This document shows, one piece after another, positions 1 to 11,480 of a stretch of 64,000 bases of DNA. The stretch covers positions 4,041,409-4,105,408 of the forward strand of contig NW_004454225.1 of assembly GCF_000283155.1 (NCBI RefSeq). Direction: 5' to 3'. Positions within the stretch are counted from its first letter, which is position 1. Each line of letters opens with the position of its first letter. Both the position numbers and the translations under genes were made by a program. Source of the DNA: Ceratotherium simum simum. Its lineage: Eukaryota > Chordata > Mammalia > Perissodactyla > Rhinocerotidae. Below the pieces are notes generated by a model, which saw only the letters and a program-made list of their open reading frames with translations, did no database searches and was not told the DNA's origin.

Positions 1-3000
1 GTTTCTGCATCGCTTGTGGTGTGATGCTGCAGCTGCACTGTGGTCAGTTACTGGAGGTAAAAGTTACCTATGGAATTGGGAAATGATAGAGCTAACCTCT
101 TAGGGGTTGGTTCACAGAATATGTAAGGAAATGCAAAAAAACTCCATGGAACAGGCTAATGTACAAGCTGGTGGTTATTGCTATATGTAATTAGCTAAAA
201 TGGAAATAAAGGAGAGGGTGGGGAGATGTGCTGACACTGTACCAAGCTGGCATTTCCTCTGGTCCAAGTTATGGCCACTTCTGTCAGGGATGCTCCCAAA
301 GGGGAAGATTATGCTGGCACAACAGAAGGCACCTCTATGACCTCTGGTCAACAAGAACTCCACTTGGTAGTCCAAGTGGGGGTAGGGCAACATCAGGAAA
401 CTACTGAAAAGTTTCCTTTACCCTGAGAAGGGGCATTACTCTTCCCCTCCTTTAAATGCCATGTGGAACTTTCCAGATGAAGCAGCTGATATACTACCCG
501 TGCATGGAAATCATGCTGGATTGACTTGATAGTGATCAGGATATCTGTCCACCACAACCTAGAAATCAACAACAGAAGGAGAACTGGAAAAATCACAAAT
601 ATGTGGAAATCAAACAATGCATTCATAAACAACCAATGGGTCAAAGAAGAAATCATAAGAGAAAGTAGGGTGTAGCTTGAGATGAATGAACACAACAGCA
701 CAATATACCCAAACTTACAGATTCCAGCAAAAGTCATGTTCAGAGGGAAGTCTATAACTGTAAATGCCTACATTAAAACAGATCACAAATCAATTACCTA
801 AGACTACATGTTAAAGAATTAGAAAAAGAACAGCAATGAAAACGCAAAGCCAGTAGAAAGAAGGAAATAATGTAGAGTATAGATAAATGAAACAGAGATC
901 AGATAAATAATAGAGAAAATCAATTAAACCAAAAGTTGGTTCTTCAAAAAGATCAACAAAGCCGACAAACCTTTAGCTAAATGAACCAAGAAAAAAGAAG
1001 ACTCAAATTATTAACAACAGAAATGAAAGCAGGGACATCACTACTGATTCTACAGAAAAAAGGAGCATTACAAGACTGTATTGTGAACAACTGTATCCCA
1101 ACAATTGAATAACCTATTGATGAAATGGACAAATTCCTAGAAACAGAAAAGCTACCAAGACTGAATAACAAGCAAGTAGAAAATTTGAATAGACTTTTAA
1201 TAATAAAGAGATTGAATAAGTAATCAAAAATCTCCTGACAAAGAAATGCCCTGGATCTGATGGCTTCACTGTTTAATTCTACCCAACATTTAAAGAAGAA
1301 CTAACATCAATCCTACTCAAGGTTTTCCAAAATATTGAAGAGGAAGGAACACGTCCTAACTCATTCTAGGAGGCCAGCATTACCCTGATATTAAAGCCAG
1401 ACAAAGACACTACAAGAAAACTACAGAACAATATGTCTTACGAACACTGATGCAAAAGTCCTCAAGAAAACACTAGCAAACCAAATTGAGCAGCCTATTC
1501 AAGGATTATACACGTGGGAAAGGATTATGAGCAGGTGGGCTTTATTAATGGAATTCAAGAATGATTCGACACATGGAAATTGATCAGTGTTATACACCAC
1601 ATTAACAGAATGAAGGACAAAAACTACATGATCAACTCAATTTATGCAGAAAAAGCATTTGATAAAATTCAACACTCTTTCATGTTGAAAACACTCAACA
1701 ATCTAGGAATAGAAGGAAACTATCTCAACATAACAAAAGCCATATATGAAAACCCACAGCAAATTGGATATTCAATGGTAAAAACGGAAAGATTTTCTTT
1801 AACTTCAGGAAAAAATAAAGGATGCCCACTTTTGCCACTTTCACCCAACATAGTACTGGAAGTTCTTGTGAGAGCAATTAGGAAAGAAAAGGAAATTAAA
1901 AGCATCCTACTTGCAAAATAAGAATTAACACCATCTCTGTTTACAGATGATATGATCTTGTGTGTAGAAAAAACTAAAGATTCCACAAAAATCCCTGTTA
2001 GAACTCATAAACAATTCAGCAAAGTACCGAGAGAGAAAATCAATGACAAAAATCAGCTGTATTTCTACACAATAACAACGAACAATCCAAAAATGAAATT
2101 AAGAAAATATTTTATTTACAATAGCTCAGAAAAAATAAAATACGTAGGAATTAACTTAACCAAGGAGATGAAAGACTTCTACCATGAAAACTACAAAACA
2201 TTGCTGAAAGAAATTAAAGAGGACACAAGAAAATTGAAAGTTATCCTAGGTTCATTGATTGGAAAGCAGTATTGTAAAAACATCAAAACTACTCAAAGGG
2301 ATCTACAGATTTAATGCAATCCCTTTCAAAATACCAGTGGCCTTTTTGCAGAAATGGAAAAATCAATCCTAAAATTCATATGGAATCTCAAGTGACCCCA
2401 AATACCCAAAAACAATCTTGACAAACAAGAATTAATCTCAGACTTCCTGATTTAAAAACTTACTCCAAAGCTACATTAATCAACACGCTGTGGTACTGGC
2501 ATAAAGACAGAGATATAGACCAACAAAGAGAATAGAAGGCCCAGAAACAATCCCTCATATGGAGTCAAATGATTTTGACACGGGTGCCAAGACTATTCAA
2601 GGGGGAAGGGACGTCTTTTCAATAAATGGTGCTGGGAAATCTGGATATCTTAATGCAAAAGAATGAAGTCAGACTTCACCTAGCACCATACACAAAAATT
2701 AATTCAAAATGTAATGAAGACTCAAATGTAAGAGCTAAAACTAGAAAATTCTTAGAAGAAAACTAAGAAAATTCTTAGGCGAAACTTCTTAGAAGACAGA
2801 CAAAAGGTACTCAACGTTGGATTTGGCAGTAATTTCTTGGGTATGACACCGAAGGTTTAGCTAACAAAAAGAAAATGTAGACAAGGTGAGCTTCATAAAA
2901 ATTAAAAAATATTGCACGTCAAAAGATACTATCAACAGAGTAAAAATCTAACTTGCAGAATGGGAGAAAAGATTTCAAATCATATAAAGTTACGTGTCAC

Positions 3001-3001
3001 T
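1..3001 (+). mobile_element. L1 LINE fragment (ORF2 remnant), copy 1
   Basis: From about 545 onward the plus strand reads as a decayed L1 ORF2: the segment after the endonuclease domain, the reverse-transcriptase region (translated near 1580-1921), a degraded F-x-DD-M polymerase motif near 1943, and C-terminal sequence to about 2980. Many stops and frameshifts make it dead. Bases 1-545 are non-L1 flank of unknown origin. They are shared with 60488-61025, 40343-40880 and, inverted, 10870-11410. The element ends abruptly at about 3001, at the first bases of the DNA transposon found inside the other copies, where CYP2D 3' flank takes over. It shares private changes with the L1 at 60488-63480. 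Confidence 0.85.
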
Positions 3002-3142
3002 CAAATGGGGTTAAATGACAGGTGAGGCTGGATCAGGGAGGGGTAGAGGCTGGCCTGGGGAGGCTGCTGAGGCCGAATCACTGGCTGTGCCTGGTCACGG
3101 GGCCAGAGTGGGACTCAAGCCATGTTGGAGCCATCAGACTGG

Positions 3143-3148
3143 TTTATT
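3143..3148 (-). promoter_or_regulatory. Poly(A) signal of CYP2D copy A
   Basis: AATAAA on the minus strand, about 48 bp beyond the stop codon. It is conserved in position with copies B and D, giving the short 3' UTR typical of CYP2D genes. Confidence 0.7.
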
Positions 3149-3195
3149 ATACATCAGTGCTTCTCCAGGAGTGGGTTAGGGACTTGGTGACCCCT

Positions 3196-6100
3196 CTAGT
3201 GGGGCACAGCACAGAGCTGGTAGGGGGAGGGGGTCACCAGTCCACCATATACACCGTGGTCGCTGGGGCGGGGCTGTCCAGCAGGCACCGAGAAGCTGAA
3301 GCGCTGCAGGAGGCAGGTGAAGAAGAGGAAGAGCTCCATGCGGGCCAGGGGCTCCCCGAGGCACGAGCGGCGGCCTGTGGGTGGGTATGGGGGGGTCAGT
3401 GAGCCTGGGGGCGTGGGCTCCATACCTCCAAGACTCCTTCAGGAGCAGGCAGGGAGCCAGGCTCTGGAAAGACCACAGGTACCTGCTGAGAAGGGCATGA
3501 AGGCCTCCTGCTTGACGACAGCCCTGGGCGTCCAGGAAGTGCTCGGGGTGGAAGCAGATGGGCTTCTTCCAGACGGTCTCGTCCTCCAGCACCGATGACA
3601 GGCTGATGAGCATCGAGCCCTGGCAGGAGATGCCTGGCATGGGTGGGGTCGGGCTAAGGGCATGCCGGACACCTGCCATCAAACACACGTGGGCCAGACG
3701 CTCTGCCTGTCACTCACCTGTACACCTTCAAGTCAGTTTCAACCCAGGAGCTTCCCACCACCCACCCTGTCCCCACAGCAGGGCCAAGAGAATATCCTCC
3801 CATGGGCACCTTCCCTGCCACCTGTCCCGGCATGCATGGCTTCTCCAACACACTGTGGCACATTTTAGTTTGTCTTCCCCTACCCAGACTGCGGGGTCTA
3901 CATGGTCCTGGCCAGCCCTGCCTCTGCTTCCTCCCCACACCCACCCAGGCTGGACAGTCGGTGCCTGTGGAAACGAGGAATAGTGGCTTGGGTTCCAGTC
4001 CTGGTCACACTTGGCAATGGCCATACTGGGGCTCCAGGGGGCAGGGGGAGCTGAGCTGGGGTGAGGAGGGCCACAGACCTACCTTGGGGATGAGGAAACC
4101 CTGCACTTCAATGTCAGAGGATGTCCTGTGCGGTGCACCCAGTGGGATGATGTCCCCAAAGCACTGCACCTCAAGGACTACGGCCATGGTGAAGGGCATG
4201 TGGGCCTGGTCCTCCATCTCTGGTTGCCGCGCCTGCCGTATCACCTCATTGATCTCCTGTTGGACACGGCCTGCACAGACAAGCGTCCCCAAAGTGGTCA
4301 GAACCCAGGGGGCTGGACCCCAACCTCCTCCTGACTCCTGTGCAGGGGCTGTGCCCACGGGGAGGAGGAGGTCACTGTGACCTCTGAGCCAGGGCCCTGC
4401 CTCTGCTCAGAGCTCCTGGTGGTCAACATAAGCTCTAGGCCCCCAGCCTGTCCCTCTCGTCCCTGGCCCATCTCACCAGGCCCCCAGGCTGGGCTCACAC
4501 TGCATGTCCGGGTGCAGGATCATGAGCAGGAGTGCCCAGTCCAGCATGGTAGAGGTGGTCACGAGTCCGGCAAAGAACAGGTCAGTCACCACCAGGCACA
4601 GGTTCTCATCATTGAAGCTGCTCTCGGGGTTCCCCTTGGCCTGGGCCATGCAGAGATGGTGGGCTCAGGGGCAGAGGGAGGAAACCCCAAATGGCCTCCC
4701 ACTATGCACCCATCAGCCTAGGTGCCTGATCACTGGGTGATACACAGGCCCCACCTTTCCCAGGCTACCCTCATCGGCCCTCAACCCAGAACCACTGCCC
4801 TCGTCCATGGCAGCTCACATTCTCCGCCTCGTCCAGGAAGGCATCAGTCAGGTCTCGGGGCGGAGGTGGGGGCTGGGCCAGGTCCCAGGTCATCCTGTGC
4901 TCGGTGCCCAGCTCATCCAGCAGGTCCATGTAGGACCTCTGCCCCGGAGAGACCTTGTCAACCAGCCCCGGGATGTGCAGGAGCACGGGGATGGCGTGCA
5001 CCACCTGTGCAGGCCACAGATATGGGGCCCTGGGTCCTCCCTCTGCTCAGGTGTTCACCTCCACCAGTCAGATCCCAGCCCCTCTCTGGGTGTCCCTACC
5101 CTTGACCTGGTTCCTCCCTGTGTTCCAACTACAACTTTCTCTCCTGGCCTTGTCCCCAAATGTGTAAACCTAAAATCTACTTCTCATGCTTTCTGGTGGC
5201 TTCCACTGAAGGAGGTACAAGTTCCTTAGCCCCCTCCTGGAGCCCGCTGACACAACACCCCTCCATCCAAAACCTCCTCCGCGGATGCCCATTGCAGGTG
5301 GAGGTCTCCTCCATGGAGCTCACCTGCAGGGTTCTCGGCCCCCTCCACCCCAGTACCTGGGGCAGGAAGCCAGAATTTGCCTTCAGCTGTTCTACCGCGA
5401 GGTCCAGTAGCTTGTGGAAGCGCCGGTCCTTGTACTCGAAGTGGCACCCGAGGTCAGGGAGGCGATCACGTTGCTCACCGCTTTATTCAGGAGGGCGTTG
5501 GGGCTAAAGGGGCGTCCTGGGAGGGGTCGGTACAGGCCAGGGGGTCGCCTCCATCTCCTCTTCCCCAGCCTCCATCCCTGTCTCTTGTCCCTCAGCCCAG
5601 CACTCACCGGCCTGGTCTGCGAAGGCGGCACAGAGGCACGAGGCCTCCTCGGTCACCCACTGCTCCAGTGACTTCTTGCCCATGCCGAAGTTGCGCAGGG
5701 TGGACACGCAGAAGCGCCGCTGCTCCCGCCAGGCGCGCCCATAGCGGGCAAAGAGGATGCCTGGGGGCGGGGCGGACGTGGTTGTGGCTCGGGTGAGCTC
5801 TGGCCCCGCCTCTGCGCGCACACCTTGCTGGTGGGCTCGTCCGCCATTCCGTCTACGCCGAGGACGTGCCCCCGCCCTAACCCTGTTCACACAGTCCCGC
5901 GCCTACATCCCCCACAGTATTCCTGTCTTTGCCATGACCTCGGAGTCCCGCCCACTTTACACCTCCTTCTGGCTGGGCTCCGGTCTCACCCTCTCCCAGC
6001 CACATTGCTTGCCAGCTCTCCCCACTGCTGGCAGGTCTTGGCCCGCCTCTTGGCTCCGCCCACTGTAACCCACTTCGGTTCCGGGAAGATCCCCGCCCGC

Positions 6101-7440
6101 CCCCTGCCCCGCCCACCCCGACCCCGTCCTCCTCATTCCCACCACGCGGACTTCCCCATCCTGCTTGCAGTGGCCCGGCCCCGCCCACTCCCAATGAGGC
6201 CCCGCTGTCCGCCCCGCCCACATTCACCTCCGCACCCTTGGCGCAGGCTTCTTACTCCACCTGCTGACCCCTGCAAATTCGCTGACTCTTCCCTTCACCG
6301 CAGGTCCAACACCCTGACTGCTCCCGGCCCTGCCGGCCCAGTCCCCGCCGGGCCGCGATTCTCCCGTCCTCCGCTTGCCTTCCGCGTGTGGTCTGAAGCC
6401 CAGGTGCTCAAAGACCGGCACAGGATGGCTGTCGGAGATGTCCTCGCTGTGGTCCACCAGCGCCTCGCGTATGGCCGCCAGCCCATTGAGCACGACCGCG
6501 GGCATCTAGACCGGCTGCAGCCTGAACACGTCCCCGAAGCGGCGCCGCAGCTTCAGGCCGAGGGTCAGGGCGTTAGACAAGTCCTGCTCCACCCCAGGTT
6601 GCCTGACCCAGTCTCCTGGTTCTAGACCCAGGGGGACCCCTGGGCCGCCAGCAGTGAGTGGATGCAAAGACTTTCTCTGGCCTAGTGACGCTGGTGGTCA
6701 CATCCTTTATGGTTAAGGACCTCATGTCGGATCAGATCATCCAGCCATGACTTTGCAGATGTCGCCAACATATCAGGAGGCCAAGTTAGCATCCCATTTT
6801 ACAGGTGAAGAAACAGGTTCACAGAGGTGAGCAGTGAGGCCCAAGGTCTCACAGCAGCAAAAGATTTGAACCTGGTCACTGTCCCTTCTCAACCTCGATT
6901 TCCTGATGTAAATGAGGCTCATGACCAGACTCCTCTCCTCCATCTCAAGACCATTCTTCTTGATGTCCTCAGAAGGGACTCAGGCTCACATAACTTAAGC
7001 TCTGTCCCACTGGATCCCAAATCTCCTGCCAAGTTCCACCCCCCTCCAGGCCGTTGCCCTCTCTAACCTTTGACTGGAAAATTCAAACTGTCCTCCAGGC
7101 CCTGCACAGATGCCCTCCCCCAGGAGGCCTCTCAAACCTGCCTCCTCTTTTCTACCCAGCTCCCTGTCCAGGCTGTGGCTTCACCCACCACCCACTGTCT
7201 GCTGCTAGGTGGGCTCTCCAGGACCTCTGTGCCGACCCCCACCTTCCTCACCTGAGTAAAGCAGCAAAGTGAGTCCTGGAAGTCCACCTGCAGCAGGTTG
7301 CCCAGCCCAGGCAGGGGAATGGGGCCTGGTGGGTAGCGTGGGGCCCAGCGTTGTTGCCGGTGCATCAGGTTCACCAGGAGCAGGAAGATGGCCACAGCCA
7401 TGGGCAGGGGCCCCAGTGTCTCCCTGGTCAGTAGCCCCAT
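3196..7440 (-). pseudogene. CYP2D: CYP2D pseudogene, copy A (all nine exons present, disabled)
   Basis: Homologous to microsomal cytochrome P450 2D monooxygenases. Exons on the minus strand: 7440-7252, 6550-6379, 5760-5608, 5516-5357, 5004-4819, 4640-4499, 4270-4083, 3619-3483, 3374-3196. Lesions seen directly: TAG at 6508-6506 in exon 2, where the intact copies have the Trp of LAWTP; a 1-bp deletion in exon 4 (160 instead of 161 bp) near the conserved LTFGRRFEY stretch; and loss of 3 + 2 bp in exon 8 (137 instead of 142 bp), which shifts frame before the heme loop. Exon 5 carries a 9-bp proline expansion and ends AAT instead of AAG at its donor. Exon 7 has EVQC instead of EVQR, so the invariant ExxR arginine is lost. 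The intron 1 acceptor is AAG instead of CAG. Exon 9 and its heme Cys motif are open. The first stop would truncate the protein at about codon 78. A transcribed pseudogene is possible because the promoter remains. Confidence 0.93.
6795..6872 (+). mobile_element. MIR SINE fragment in intron 1 of copy A
   Basis: The stretch contains the MIR core (ACAGGTGAAGAAAC, CAGAGGTGAGCAGTGAGG, then a CTCACAGCAG-like segment). The same fragment sits at the same place in intron 1 of all four CYP2D copies, so it predates the gene duplications. Confidence 0.65.
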
Positions 7441-7549
7441 GGCTGCCTCAGTGGGCACTGGGCTCCTCTGGACGCACTGGCACCCCTCACCACACCAGGC
7501 ACCTAGGACTCTCTCACCAACCCTGAGGGCTCGACCATCCTGGACCATC

Positions 7550-7582
7550 TTTATATTGGGAGCTGTGACTGGGCTTTGCCCT
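7550..7582 (-). promoter_or_regulatory. Core promoter of CYP2D copy A (TATA plus altered DR1)
   Basis: On the minus strand, AGGGCAAAGCCCA (7582-7570) is followed by AATATAAAG (7557-7550), about 110 bp upstream of the ATG. Copies B and D have AGGGCAAAGGCCA, a perfect DR1 of the HNF4alpha type known from CYP2D promoters. Copy A carries one change in the second half-site. The TATA box itself is good. Confidence 0.6.
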
Positions 7583-7916
7583 CTGCCCTGAGCCAACCTA
7601 TTGGGATGACTGAGCTGCCACAGGGTGCAGGGAGGGGCCAGGGAAATGCTGGTGCAGGTGTGGCACAGAAGCCCTGTCCCTGCTGCCCTCTCCAGATGCT
7701 TATTCTGGGTGGGGGGTAGAAAAAAGGGATGTCCCCACCCCCAGCCTGACTCCGCAGCATTGTACCAGCTCCGAGGTAGAACCAGTGGTCTTTGGACTTG
7801 ATCTATTGTCTATTGAAGTTCTTTGCCCATTTTAAAATCGAGTTTGTGTTCTGCTGTTGTTGCTTTTGAGTTTTAGGAGTTCTCCCTTATTCTAGATGTT
7901 AATCCCTTATCAGATT

Positions 7917-8122
7917 CAGTCATGTGCCACATAACAACCAGTAGGTACGACGACCACATGTGTGACGGTGGTCCCATAGGATTAGTACCATAGAACTTAT
8001 GTATGTGGTAGGCTATACAATCTAGGTTTGTGTAAGTACACTCTATCTTGTTTACACAATGACGAAGTTGCCTAATGATGCATTTCTCAAAACGTGTCCC
8101 AGTCATTAAGTGACACATGACT
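7917..8122 (-). mobile_element. Short non-autonomous DNA transposon (MER/MITE type) inside L1
   Basis: About 206 bp with terminal inverted repeats (CAGTCATGTGCCACATAAC against TGACACATGACT at the far end) and no coding capacity. It splits L1 at the same point as 63480-63689 and 43971-44176, so it inserted before the L1 was duplicated. I cannot name the exact family. Confidence 0.65.
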
Positions 8123-8655
8123 TTACATGATTTGAAATATTTTCTCCCATTCTGCAAGTTAGCTTTTTACTCTGTTGATAGTATCTTTTGACGTGCAATA
8201 GTTTTTGATTTTTATGAAGTCTACCTTGTCTATATTTTCTTTTCTTTGCCTATACCTTTGGTGTCATATCCAAGAAATTACTGCCAAATCCAATGTTGAG
8301 AACGTTTTGTCTTTCTTCTAAGAAGTTTCACCTAAGAATTTTCTTAGTTTTCTTCTAAGAATTTTGTAGTTTTAGCTCTTACATTTAAGTCTTTGATCCA
8401 TTTTGAATTAATTTTTGTATATGGTGCTAGGTGAAGGTCCAACTTCATTCTTTTGCATTAAGATATCCGGATTTCCCAACACCGTTTGTTGAAAAGACTG
8501 TCCTTTCCCCATTGAATGGTCTTGGCAGCCGTTTCAAAATCATATGACTAAATATGAGAGAGTGTTTCTGGGCCTTCTATTCTCTTCTGTTGGTCTATAA
8601 CTCTGTCGTTATGTCTCTACCATAGGGTGTTGATTACCATTGCTTTGTAGTAAGT

Positions 8656-8910
8656 ATTTTTGTTCTTTTTTTTTTTGTGTGAGAGAGTTGAGCCCTGAGC
8701 TAACATCAGATGCCAATCCTCCTCTTTTTGCTGAGGAAGATTGGCCCTGGGCTAACATCTGTGCCCATCTTCCTCTACTTTATATGGGATGCCGCCACAG
8801 CATGGCTTGACAAGTGGTGCGCTGGTGCCCACCCGGGATCCAAACCTGCAAACCCCGTGCCGCCAAAGCTGAGCGCATGTACTTAACTGCTACACCACCC
8901 GGTCGGCCCC
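8656..8910 (-). mobile_element. ERE-type SINE (tRNA-derived, perissodactyl)
   Basis: Read on the minus strand: a GGCCGACC-type head with tRNA-like promoter boxes, a body ending in GTTAGC/CTCAGG-type repeats, and a poly(A) tail (poly T at 8666-8676 on plus). It is flanked by a perfect 10-bp target-site duplication TGTAGTAAGT (8646-8655 and 8911-8920). The L1 copies at 1-3001 and 60488-64000 lack it. Confidence 0.88.
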
Positions 8911-10869
8911 TGTAGTAAGTTTTGAAATCAGGAAGTATGAGTTTTATTCTTCTTTTTCAAGATTATTTTTGGCTATTTGGGGTCACTAGAGATTCCATAT
9001 GAATTTTAGGATTGATTTTTCTATTTCTGCAAAGGAGCTACTGTGATTTTGATAGGGATTGCATTAAATCTGTGGGTCATTTTGAGTAGTCTTGATGTCT
9101 TTACAATATTTTTTCCAATCCATGGACTAGAATGTCTTCGATTTTCTTGTGTCCTTTTTAATTTCTTTCAGCAATGTTTTGTAGTTTGCTGATTTCTTTC
9201 AGCAAAGCAATGTAGTTTTCATGGTAGAAGTCTTTCATCTCCTTGGTTAAGTTAATTCCTATGTATTTTATTTTTTCTGATGCTGTTGTAAATCAAATGT
9301 TTTCTTAATTTCATTTTTGGATTGTTTATTGTTATTGTGTAGAAATACAGCTAATTTTTGTGCATTGATTTTGTATCTTCCTACTTTGCTGAATTTGTTT
9401 ATAAGTTCTAACGTGGGTTTTTATGAAATCTTTAGGTTTTTCTACACACAAGATCATATCTTCTGCAAACAGAGATAGTGTTAATTCTTATTTTCCAAGT
9501 TGGATGGCTTTTGTTTCTTTTTCTTTCCTAATTGCTCTGGCAAGAACTTCCAGTACTATGTAGAGTGGAAGGCAAAAGTGGGCCTCCTTTATTTGTTCCT
9601 GATGTTAAAGAAAATCTTTTAGTTTTCGCCATTGAATATCGAATTTGCAGTGGGTTTTCCCTTATGGCTTTTGTTATGTTGACGTAGTTTTCTTCTATTC
9701 CTAGTTTGTAGAGTGTTTTCAACATGAAAGAGTGTTGAATTTTGTCAAATGTTTTTTCTGCACCAATTGAGATGATCATGTAGTTTTTGTCCTTCATTCT
9801 GTTAATGTGGTGTATAACACTGATCAGTTTCCATGTGTTGAATCACTCTTGAATTCCATTAATAAACCCCACCTGCTCATAATCCTTTCCCACTTGTATT
9901 ATCATTTGAATATGATGCTCCATTTGGTTTGCTAGTGTTTTCTTGAGGACTTTTGCATCAATGTTCATAAGGGATATTGGTCTGTAGTTTTCTTTTCTTG
10001 TAGTATGTCTGGCTTTGATATCAGGGTAATGCTGGCCTCCTAGAATGAGTTAGGAAGTGTTCCCTCCTTTTCAATATTCTGGAAAACTTTGAGTAGGATT
10101 GGTGTCAGTTCTTCTTTAAATGTTGGGTAGAATTAAATAGTGAAGCCATCAGATCCAGGGCATTTCTTTGTCAGATTTTGATTACTTATTCAATCTCCTT
10201 ATTATTAAAGGTCTATTCAAATTTTCTACTTGTTTATGATTCAGTCTTCGTAGCTTTTCTGTTTCTAGGAATTTTTCCATTTCATCAACAGGTTATTCAG
10301 TTTGTTGGCATACAGTTCTTCACAGCACGCTCTTAATAATGCTCCTTTTTTTTTCTGTAGAATCAGTAGTAATATCCCCGCTTTCATTTCTGATGTTAGT
10401 AATTTGATTCTTCTCTCTTTTTTCTTAGTCCGTCTAGCTAAAGGTTTGTTGGCTTTGTTGATCTTTTTGAAGAACCACCTTTTGGTTTAATTGATTTTCT
10501 CTATTATTTATCTGATCTCCCTTTCATTTATCTCTACTCTACATTATTTCTTTCTTTCTTCTGGCTTTGGATTTTCTTTGCTCTTCTTTTTCTAGTTCTT
10601 TAAGGTGTAGTCTTAGGTAATTGATTTGAGATGTGTTTTAATGTAGGCATCTACAGTTATAGACTTCCCTTTGAACATGACTTTTGCTCGATTCCATAAG
10701 TTTTGGTATATTGTGCTGTTGTTTTCTTTCATCTCAAGCTATTTTGTACTTTCTCTTATGATTTCTTCTTTGACCCATTGGTTGTTTATGAATGCAGTGT
10801 TTGATTTCCACATATTGGTGAATTTTCCAGTCTTCCTTCTGTTGTTGATTTCTAGGTTGTGGTGGAGGA

Positions 10870-11480
10870 ATATGCTGATCACCATCAAGCCAATCCAGCA
10901 TGATTTCCATGCAGAGGTGGTGTATCAGCCACTTCATCTGGAAAGTTCCACATGGCATTTAATTGAGGGGAAGAATAATCCCCCTTCTCAGGGTAAAGGA
11001 AACTTTTCAGGAGTTTCCTGATGTTGCCCTACCCCCACTTGGACTATGTTCTTGGTGACCAGGGGCCATAACGGTGATTTCTGTTGACTCAGCATAATCT
11101 TCCTCTTTGGGAGCATCCCTGACAGAAGTTGCCATCACTCAGACCAGATGAAATCCCTGCTTGGTGCAGTGTCAGCATATGTCCCGACCTTCTCCTTTAT
11201 TTCCATTTTAGCTAATTACATAAAGCAATAATCACCAGCTTGTATATTAGCCTGTTCCATGGAGTTTTTTTGCATTTCCTTACACATCCAGTGAACCAAC
11301 CACTCGGGGGTTAGCTCTATCATTTCCGAATTCCATAGGTAACTTTTACCTCCAATAACTGACCACAGTTTAGCTGCTGCGTGACACCACAAGTGATGGA
11401 GAAACCATTCAGGAATGAAGGTTCATCACCCACCACCCCCCGTTCTGCCTTTTCCCCAAACTATGCTTTCACCACGTTCC
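10870..11480. other. Non-coding flank between L1 and LTR (inverted)
   Basis: Reverse complement of the flank at about 60,410-61,025, also found at 1-545 and 40,240-40,880. I recognise no gene or repeat family. Its constant position between the LTR and the L1 indicates one ancestral sequence. Confidence 0.6.

Larger units (their letters stand above)
7803..10870 (-). mobile_element. L1 LINE fragment, copy 2 (inverted)
   Basis: The minus strand encodes decayed L1 ORF2. A reverse-transcriptase piece is translated from 9797-9528 and contains the same [21 protein letters not shown] segment seen in the other copies. It is interrupted by a DNA transposon (7917-8122) and an ERE SINE (8656-8910). With the plus-strand L1 at 1-3001 it forms inverted arms on either side of CYP2D copy A. 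Confidence 0.85.

Noticed and set aside
1580..2314. Reverse-transcriptase-like open frames
   Set aside because: Fragments of dead L1 ORF2 with many stops, not a domesticated gene.
3022..3402. Plus-strand open frame of 126 codons, repeated at 45,905-46,285 and partly at 17,424-17,702
   Set aside because: It is the antisense of CYP2D exon 9 plus 3' flank. Its conservation is explained by the exon, and it matches no protein I know.
5825..6625. 266-codon plus-strand open frame (similar ones at 19,810-20,595 and 48,740-49,339)
   Set aside because: It lies opposite GC-rich intron 2 and exon 2 of CYP2D. The composition is low-complexity (Pro/Arg/Ser), and the frames do not keep one sequence between copies.
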